This document shows, in pieces, positions 57,174-64,000 of a stretch of DNA of 64,000 nucleotides. A program made the translations under genes and the position numbers. Each line of letters begins with the position of its first letter. Positions within the stretch are counted from its first letter, which is position 1. The stretch comes from Mytilus galloprovincialis (Eukaryota > Mollusca > Bivalvia > Mytilida > Mytilidae), in NCBI RefSeq assembly GCF_965363235.1, contig NC_134838.1:17392441-17456440 (forward strand), read 5' to 3'. The notes under the pieces were generated by a model. That model saw only the letters and a program-made list of their open reading frames with translations. It had not been told where the DNA came from and did not search any database.

Positions 57174-60100
57174 AACCTCTCAGAACTCATGATTTATGTA
57201 CTGTTTCAACATCTGATTGTGACGAAGATTTGATATTACACAAAGCTGCTGGTATATTGCGTAAGCATATTGGCGATGTTGTAATCCAAAGTGATGCATA
57301 TCCGTCACCTGCAGATACTTCCCTAAGTCAGTCTCAGAAAATTATGCCGACTATTTTAAAAACATTCATATGCTGGCTAATAGATGGAGATTCCTATGAA
57401 ACTGTAAATAAAGACAATGCCCTACCAACGGAAAAATTGAGAAAATGTTTGGCCTTAGCAGAAACAATAGTTTCAATCAGTAGAAATTCATTCACGCCTT
57501 TCAATCTTGGCTTAGCATTACAAATGCATCATGTATATGGTTCTAAAAGTCTGATCGAAACTTTGCATAGTCATGGATTTTGTGCTTCTTATAACGAGCT
57601 AAGACGATTTCTTACTAGCTTAGCCGATCATGAGATCGAAAAGATTGAGAATGGCACATATGTTCCTCAAGGTATTTTTGCATCTCCTGGGGATGTAACC
57701 CTCATTCAAGAAGGAGCAGACAATGTTGACATCAATACTGAAACGATCGATGGTAAAGATACGTTCCACTCTATGGCTAGGGCGGTCTTTCAGGTTCAGT
57801 CTCTGTCTCATACCAATGAAGCTGCGAATGAAATGAAGATCAGACGTAATCAATTGTGTTCCCTTCCAGTGACAGAGACTACAGCTGCTCTAATCAGTTG
57901 TCTACAGTACGACAAACCAAAAGAACGCATGGAACCTGTACGTCACGAAGATGCTTATGGAAAAATTAAAAAATGTGATGACCGAGGTGCGGAAACATCC
58001 GACATAGCTTGGGTATTTTTAAGGCTTCTGTCAAGACAGACTGTTGATTTTCCAATTAGGAACCATTTGCCTACTGGAGGCAAACAAATTATTCCTTTTT
58101 GGACAGGCTATCATCGTAAAACATCTGTGTACTGTAGATCATTCAGTATAGTATCATATGCACCGATCGTCGACTCAAAACCAAGCGATATGGCTACTGT
58201 ATATACTACAATGAAAAGGTGTGTTGATATGTGTATGAAAGCCGGCCAGCAGTATTCTGTTCAGACCTTTGACCAGCAGTTGTATGCTATTGCACAGCAG
58301 ATCAAATGGTCCAGGCCTCTTGAATTCCAGAGTCATATCATTCGTTTAGGAGGGTTTCACACCGTAGCATGCTTTATTGCTTCTATTGGAAAACTCTGGG
58401 GTGATGGGGGTCTGTCAGATCTACCAGTTGATTCGGGAGTATACGCTGGGTGTACCGTTGAACAGATGCTTTCTGGAAAACAATTTAACAGAGCAGTCAG
58501 AGCTTTAACTCTTACATATGAGGCAATGATGTCGCTATGGGTATCCTCTTTTTTTGATTGGTGTAGGACCACAAATCGTTTAATCAACTTACCAGAAACT
58601 ATTTGGGACGCCCTTTTCCGGTGCTATGATATATTTGCTGGTGATATGTCCTCATGGAATCAAGATATAGCCACCCTTACCTCTTTAGTTGACATTCATC
58701 TAGTGCCTCTAATGAAAGAATTTCAGGAATGGAGCTGTGCTGTGTCCCCTACAGTCAGGTTTTGGGACATGTTCCTGAATTCTGTGAGTATAATGCTACA
58801 AAACATTCGAGCAGAAAGAAATGGTATATGGCCACTTCATTTGAGTTCCATCCGTGCTATGCTCCCATTATTTTTTGTGACCAACAGGAATAATTATTCA
58901 AGATGGACTCCTGTATACCTTCTTGATATGATCAATCCCCCCGCTGAAGTTGAAGCACGCTTTAATGACGGATTTTTTGCTATTCGTCAAAAAGCTGGTT
59001 CTTTCAATGGAGTCTGGAGTGATATGGCCACCGAAAAAAGCATTATCAAAGACAGTAAAGGGAACGGTGGTATTGTTGGTCTGACCAGAAAAAAATCTGC
59101 ACTGATAAGATGGAATGTAACAAGACACATAGTAGGCCATTTCAGTGCTTCAATGAAAATAAGATCAGGTTTGGTTACTGCTGATGATAACATGCATGAC
59201 GAAAGCAGACCTGCATCTATGAAGCGGGATGAACAGCAAGTCATCGACTTAATAAGTCACTTACACGAGACAATGGTGAATCCATTTGACATTCAACAGC
59301 ATCCTCCTGAATTAGTCAATATTTCAACTGGTCTTAAAGCTTCAAAGGAAGTCCAAGAATCACTTTTGAATGCAGTTGACACGGGTACTGAAATGTCCAA
59401 AAAGTTCATTGATTCTGCCTTGTCTGAAGGTATGTCTAGAAGCTTTTATGGGCCCATTCAACGCTCTAATATAAAGACGTTTTCAGATATGAACAAAAAA
59501 ACAAAGTTAAAATGCAGATCAGGTGAGACAGTTCAAGGTAACATCAACCCAGAGCTCATATTTCGTCGTGCCCTAGCACTGACGAAATGCAGAGATGATG
59601 TTACTGTTGAAAAATTGCTCTCTTTCCCTATTGGACCCATACCCACTGCTCTTTTTCATGACGATGGAACGATGCGAAAATGTGTTAAATCTGATCTTGC
59701 ACATGAGCTTGAACGCGAAATATCTCCATCTTTTAATCTTACAGCATTTGACCCATCACTCACGGTTGTGATTAGGGATGGCATGGCTATTATTCAATCG
59801 TTAGATGTGAAAAGGTTTTCTAGTTTTGGTGATTTGCTTAATTTCTATTTGAAGCAGCTGTCAACTCTCTTTCAGTCGGCATCAACAATTGTAGATGTGT
59901 TTGATAGGTATGACATAACAGACTCTATCAAATCGGCTGAAAGGGAACGTCGGTCTCAAGCAGCTGGTGGACACAGGGTCTATCATGTAAATGAAGGAAG
60001 CAGTATCCCCGACTGGAAAAAATTTCTGGCAAACAAAAGAAATAAACAAGCTTTGGTCTGCTTCATCGGGGAATTTATTTCAAAATCTTATTGTGGAAGT

Positions 60101-61111
60101 AACACACTGCCTGTCGGACAAACATTATTTCTGGCAGGCACTTTCCCAAATCCAGAAATCGTAAAAAAAATAACTAACGATCAAATAACTGACTGTACCA
60201 GCTTATTTAGCACACAAGAGGAAGCCGACACAAGACTAGTTTTACATGCCCTTCATGCTGACGAACACTTTAAGATGTGTAATGTAAGAGGGAGAACGAT
60301 TGTTAAATGTTCTGACACTGATGTTTTAGTTCTCGCTGTGCATTACTTCCCTCGGATGCTTAACACGGATCAGCTATGGCTATACATGGGTGCTGTCACT
60401 AGTGGTAAGGATGGTAGGCGATACATCCCAGTGCATGAGCTGTGTAGTTCCCTTACAAATATTACCCGTGAAATACTACCAGCAGCTCATGCTCTTACTG
60501 GTTGTGACACCACATCAAGTCTCTTTGGCATTGGGAAAAAGTCTGTGTTTAAGATTTTAAAGTCGTCATCTGCAGAACTGGCGGGTCTATCACAGCTAGG
60601 TAACTCAGATATTGATACCTCCATCTGTGTTGCAAGAAAACTTGTATCTAAGTTGTATGATCCAAAAGGCAAATATAAGTCAAGTCACCATGATTTGAAC
60701 AAGTTACGTGTTAGACTTGCAACTAGCAAAGACTGCTCTCTTGTTCGCCTTCCACCAAGCGAAGCTTCATTTAAACAACATGTTCTAAGAGCCAGCATTC
60801 AAACAAAGATATGGATGACATCACATCAGGCAAAGCCGCCAATAGGTTCACCCTATGAATACGGTTGGAAAAAAAGTTACAATGGTCCAACCCCAGTTCT
60901 GTTCACTGGACTTATGTCATCAGACTTTCTTCAGGATTTAATTTGTTCTTGCAAAGGAAAAAATATTTGCAGTAGAGAATGTGTTTGTGTTGAACAAAAC
61001 CTTTGTTGTACAGAACTATGTCCTTGCCAGGGAAGCGATCTCTGTTGTAATATATTGACAAGCCAACAGAACACTGACGATAACGAAGAAGAGGAAGTTC
61101 TTCAGACTTGA
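57077..61111 (+). CDS. Transposon protein, main frame: putative transposase with FEN/XPG-like nuclease motifs
   Basis: About 1340 codons, open from 57029 with its first ATG at 57170. Near 57715 ADNVDINTETIDG, near 58268 TFDQQLY and near 58344 RLGGFHT are conserved-looking blocks that could contribute acidic residues to an RNase-H-like transposase core (inference). Near 60220-60540 EEADTRLVLHA, CSDTDVLVLAVHY and ALTGCDTTSSLFGIGKK follow the FEN1/XPG order: an acidic pair, a DxD strand, then G-C-D before a GxGK turn. The C-terminus (60945-61050) is Cys-rich (CSCKGKNICSRECVC, CCTELCPCQG). I recall such proteins as widespread uncharacterised genes in aquatic invertebrates. It is probably one polypeptide of about 1630 residues with the upstream frame, separated here by a 1-nt frame change. 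Confidence 0.82.
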   Translation: MSTRTRHSNIVYSSSISLSEAISTANRLKADMKPLRTHDLCTVSTSDCDEDLILHKAAGILRKHIGDVVIQSDAYPSPADTSLSQSQKIMPTILKTFICWLIDGDSYETVNKDNALPTEKLRKCLALAETIVSISRNSFTPFNLGLALQMHHVYGSKSLIETLHSHGFCASYNELRRFLTSLADHEIEKIENGTYVPQGIFASPGDVTLIQEGADNVDINTETIDGKDTFHSMARAVFQVQSLSHTNEAANEMKIRRNQLCSLPVTETTAALISCLQYDKPKERMEPVRHEDAYGKIKKCDDRGAETSDIAWVFLRLLSRQTVDFPIRNHLPTGGKQIIPFWTGYHRKTSVYCRSFSIVSYAPIVDSKPSDMATVYTTMKRCVDMCMKAGQQYSVQTFDQQLYAIAQQIKWSRPLEFQSHIIRLGGFHTVACFIASIGKLWGDGGLSDLPVDSGVYAGCTVEQMLSGKQFNRAVRALTLTYEAMMSLWVSSFFDWCRTTNRLINLPETIWDALFRCYDIFAGDMSSWNQDIATLTSLVDIHLVPLMKEFQEWSCAVSPTVRFWDMFLNSVSIMLQNIRAERNGIWPLHLSSIRAMLPLFFVTNRNNYSRWTPVYLLDMINPPAEVEARFNDGFFAIRQKAGSFNGVWSDMATEKSIIKDSKGNGGIVGLTRKKSALIRWNVTRHIVGHFSASMKIRSGLVTADDNMHDESRPASMKRDEQQVIDLISHLHETMVNPFDIQQHPPELVNISTGLKASKEVQESLLNAVDTGTEMSKKFIDSALSEGMSRSFYGPIQRSNIKTFSDMNKKTKLKCRSGETVQGNINPELIFRRALALTKCRDDVTVEKLLSFPIGPIPTALFHDDGTMRKCVKSDLAHELEREISPSFNLTAFDPSLTVVIRDGMAIIQSLDVKRFSSFGDLLNFYLKQLSTLFQSASTIVDVFDRYDITDSIKSAERERRSQAAGGHRVYHVNEGSSIPDWKKFLANKRNKQALVCFIGEFISKSYCGSNTLPVGQTLFLAGTFPNPEIVKKITNDQITDCTSLFSTQEEADTRLVLHALHADEHFKMCNVRGRTIVKCSDTDVLVLAVHYFPRMLNTDQLWLYMGAVTSGKDGRRYIPVHELCSSLTNITREILPAAHALTGCDTTSSLFGIGKKSVFKILKSSSAELAGLSQLGNSDIDTSICVARKLVSKLYDPKGKYKSSHHDLNKLRVRLATSKDCSLVRLPPSEASFKQHVLRASIQTKIWMTSHQAKPPIGSPYEYGWKKSYNGPTPVLFTGLMSSDFLQDLICSCKGKNICSRECVCVEQNLCCTELCPCQGSDLCCNILTSQQNTDDNEEEEVLQT

Positions 61112-61631
61112 TTTAAATTCTAAAAAATGAGTTTTAATGTTAATAATTCGCGAGATGAAATGTCGCATTTTGTGATTATTTTTTTTACATTGTGTTCCAA
61201 GAGATGGACATGAACACTTAAGATTAAAACAAAACTTTGGTGTACCCTAAAATTATTTTACAAATAGAAAAATATAAAAAGAAATTAAAAAAATAACCTG
61301 CCAGACGGTCTCCGACCTTCACGTGGTTGGTAGGCTTTACACAAACAGGAGGCCCTCTTTATAGTTGAAGCGACAAAGACGTCTACTTTTGACACCATTG
61401 TATTTAGATATTGATCTCACTTTTATACTTGTATCTTTGAACAAACATCATTATTGTGCACGCTAGAACCAACATTGCAACATAAAAGAGTATTTTTAAT
61501 GTCAAATTCATTCGTATTTATTCATATCTTGCCTAGAGTAGAAACGTCAAAATGACGTCAATTACCGCTCTTGCATACAGCGTATATAATTTTTAATCGG
61601 ACACACAACATTATTATGTTGTATAAAGTAA

Positions 61632-61637
61632 AATAAA
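61632..61637 (+). terminator. Candidate poly(A) signal AATAAA of the transposon gene
   Basis: The first AATAAA clearly downstream of the stop codon at 61111 on the coding strand, still inside the element and about 100 bp before the right inverted repeat begins. It is placed by sequence only. Confidence 0.4.
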
Positions 61638-61734
61638 ATATATTTCGTAACCCTGCTGATTCAAATTAATTCATAAATCTAAAATGATGTGAACTTCGAT
61701 AATTTTCGCGTCTGACCTTTGACCCGGATTAAAA

Positions 61735-62206
61735 AAAATATGCACCATATTTCACTTTTACGACCGGGTGAAATGCATTCTACATATTTTTCCCTTTCCA
61801 AAGATATATAATTTAGCCGTGTGTTAGATAGGTGCATTAAAAATATTTTTTAGGTCTGAATGTCACTCGCCTATATTTACTTATAGAATTATAGAATGTG
61901 GGGTAACCAAAGATTCTTAACGCCTTTAATATTAAAACAATTCGAAAAATTAATCAGGAATAACGTTATGTTTTGATTTATATTATTGATATAAATCAAA
62001 ACATCGTGTTATTCCTGATTAGTTTTTCTAATTACTTTATTTAGGTGCTGAGAACCTTTTGTGACCCCACAGTTTAAGTGTCTTTAATAAGTACATAGTG
62101 AGCAGTGGTCGTTATAGACAAACGTTCACATCATCTGCCCCAGTCAAGGGGAAAATTTAAGGTCGTCAATTAATGGCCACAGCTACACTGTTTTGAATAT
62201 GATTCT
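61735..62206 (-). repeat. Right terminal inverted repeat of the 6.9 kb transposon, interrupted
   Basis: Inverted counterpart of 55300-55565. The inner part (61735-61873) includes TTTTACGACCGGGTG, AGCCGTGTGTTAG and AATGTCACTCGCC. The outer part (62096-62206) includes TAGTGAGCAGTGG and TAAGGTCGTCAATTAATGGC. In the left arm these two parts are adjacent (within about 3 bp), and here they are separated by the MITE at 61874-62095. Confidence 0.82.
61874..62095. mobile_element. Foldback MITE nested in the right inverted repeat, 222 bp
   Basis: Almost wholly palindromic. AATCAGGAATAACGTTATGT, then TTTGATTTATAT, pairs with ATATAAATCAAAACATCG and TGTTATTCCTGATTA around a centre near 61982. The outer arms pair as TGTGGGGTAACCAAAGATTC against GAACCTTTTGTGACCCCACA. 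The ends read TTTACTTAT and ATAAGTACA. TA lies on both sides (61872-61873, 62096-62097). It has no coding capacity. Confidence 0.85.
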
Positions 62207-62599
62207 AATATCGCACTTATGTAACGAATATGTAATCGTGAACTTCATACAATTATTTTCACAATACCAGTCCAAACAATTATTATGACAATGACGGTAT
62301 TGAAAAGATAATTTATAATTATTTAGGCTACAAATGATAAGACATAACGTATTATCCAACCGAAACCACAACAGAAACAAAACAAAATAAATACATGAAT
62401 GTTGGATGTTTAAAATACAGAAACACGTCGTATAGCAATGCAAATTCAAACCCAGAATACCAGTCATATTCGGGAATAGGTAACGTTCGGTACTTAGCAG
62501 ACAGACGACATAGATGTTAAACCACGATCTAAGATGTGGTAAAAATGTCATTAGTTAGTTAAGACACAGACACATCGTATAGATCAACCAATTCGTTAT

Positions 62600-64000
62600 G
62601 GTGTCAATAAAATTTACGGAGCAGAGGTTATGTTACTGCTGATAATTGGGAAGGTGAAATCATCCCGATTGTCATAGATTTTAGTGTAAAGCAGACCATC
62701 TGTGTCAGTATTGAGGAAAATATCAAGGTATAAAGTAGTCCTTCTTATATCAGTAGTATCCTTAATTTCAAGTTCGCTGGGATATACGAGATGGAAGTAC
62801 TGACAGAAATATGAACTATTCAGTGTTAGAACATCATCAATATAATTATTACCTCAAGTTGATATTTAAAGAATTTTGCAAGATGTGTTTTTTCTGTTTG
62901 TCTATTAGAAGGTTCTGAATGCATTCTGCTTCAAACTATTACAAAAACAAGTCGGTCAGAAGAGGTGCACAGTTAGTGCCCATTGGAATATCGACTGTCT
63001 GTTGAAATATCAATCATTTAAATTCAATAGATAATCGATTAAGAATTATTAGAATCCAAAACAAGAAAGTTATATCTACAAATCATTTCTTTTTTAATAG
63101 AAGGTCTGTTTAATGAGAAGGTGAAGTTTATCTTTCAATTGGACATGAGAAATAGTAGTGTTAAGAGTAGAAAAAGTTAATGTTGCTTCAAAATTGCAGA
63201 GGTTGTAATCTAAGATTTAGCAGTAGATGTTTAGAATTGTTAGAATCCACATCTGATTGACACCAACGGTTGAAGATATATTTAGAATCCACATCTGATT
63301 GACACCACTGATTGAATATATGTCATCTCCATATTTTTGAAGGCCATATTTTACTGTAGAAAGAATAGGAGTCAACACTTTAGAAAGATGTTTAGTCGAA
63401 CATCTCGATGATCGAGCTATGTATCGTTCTTTATACGGAGTTTTGTGATGTTTTGGTATTCAGTATAATGACGTCAGATTTCTTCGTTTTCTTTGATGTC
63501 AATACCAACATGAACGAAAGACAGATTTGTGATTTTGTAAAACTGTATCCTTTGTAATTGATGTAAAAGGATATGAATGATTACCAGTTGTGCCATTTAT
63601 TCCAAGCTCTTTTGTTAGACATTGCGATTTATGTTTTACATACGAAGACACTATTATTGGAGGTTTTATCTGCTGGAACAACGACATATTTGTCATAAAA
63701 AGAGCATAAAGCATCCACAACCTCCGGGTTCTAGAATGAGTTAGAAACACCTTGTGCTCATAGTACATCGTAGTATTTGAATGCATGATCGAATAACTTT
63801 AATTCATTCAGAAAAGGTGTCCAGTTTGGGTTCGTCTGGTTCACACTTTAACAATTTTCTAGCATACTCTTGAACTGTATCCATCAGTAACCTGAAGCTC
63901 TTTTTCCAGTTGATGGGCTGGGAAATTCTATATGTGGCTCCCTTGACTAACAATTCTCTTAATTGTTCATTGGTAACGATGCCAAGGTCTCCAGTAGTAA
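62600..64000 (-). pseudogene. Decayed reverse transcriptase, copy 3, runs off the window
   Basis: Minus-strand fragments in several frames follow RT order from the right edge inwards: NQMWILTILNIY near 63240, TFSTLNTTISHVQLKDKL near 63130, ECIQNLLIDKQKKHILQNSL near 62900 followed by NINLR, and weak LPSELEIKDTTD-like text near 62740. The plan matches the RT family at 25770 and 28470, in a divergent lineage. Frameshifts and stops are numerous. The 5' part lies beyond position 64000. The 95-codon frame at 63499-63786 is not itself meaningful. Confidence 0.62.

Larger units (their letters stand above)
55300..62206 (+). mobile_element. Academ-like DNA transposon, 6.9 kb
   Basis: The ends are AGAATCATATGCAAAACAGT on the left and, on the other strand, AGAATCATATTCAAAACAGT on the right. 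AAT immediately flanks both sides (55297-55299, 62207-62209), a candidate 3 bp target duplication. The inverted repeats extend about 265 bp. They share CATTGATTGACGACCTTAAA-like text, GGCGAGTGACATT, ACCTAACACACGGCT-like text and CCGGTCGTAAAA. The right arm is interrupted by a 222 bp MITE. One plus-strand coding region (56232-61111) fills the interior. The nuclease signature and 3 bp duplication fit the Academ superfamily as I remember it, but a database comparison is needed to place it. Confidence 0.85.

Overview
The window is AT-rich animal DNA with spliced genes, long introns and a very high density of interspersed repeats. Several repeat families are ones I associate from memory with mussel (Mytilus-type bivalve) genomes, for example the family containing CGCGTTTCGTCTACATAAGA and the family containing GTGCCAAAGAGACAACAACC. 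The best guess is a marine bivalve, most likely a mytilid. There is no bacterial-style operon, CRISPR array or rRNA, and I could confirm no tRNA.

Two host genes can be rebuilt by hand, both on the minus strand, with GT-AG introns and reading frames that close exactly. (1) A 5-exon, 309-residue caspase (exons between 18294 and 12503) has the catalytic His in a THG context, the active-site Cys in QACRGG, and a short prodomain like an executioner caspase. (2) A 14-exon, 797-residue type I membrane protein (exons between 51184 and 30354) has a signal peptide, five fibronectin-III-like domains each built from two exons, one transmembrane helix and a 200-residue tail. Its layout matches class I cytokine receptors of the gp130/Domeless type.

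The most unusual object is a 6.9 kb DNA transposon at 55300-62206. It has about 265 bp terminal inverted repeats and a 3 bp AAT target duplication. One coding unit on the plus strand is split by a frame change. Its product has two C2HC zinc-binding modules, a candidate RNase-H-like core, a FEN/XPG-like nuclease signature and a Cys-rich tail. This layout recalls the Academ superfamily. A 222 bp palindromic MITE has inserted into the right arm.

The rest is transposon debris. From left to right it holds: a BEL/Pao pol fragment (about 2.77-3.3 kb); a composite tandem element with a hairpin end (5.4-7.2 kb); a 1.3-1.4 kb duplicated block with two 49-bp minisatellite arrays (7.7-10.6 kb); repeats inside the caspase introns (16-17.5 kb); palindromic MITEs (19-20.3 kb); a broken LINE (23.2-24.9 kb, minus); two decayed copies of another reverse transcriptase family (25.8-26.6 and 28.5-29.5 kb); many short repeats within the cytokine-receptor introns; and a third decayed reverse transcriptase running off the right edge (62.6-64 kb, minus).

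The caspase and the receptor share a strand but nothing in the sequence links their regulation. The intergenic and intronic DNA is best read as a layered record of insertions.
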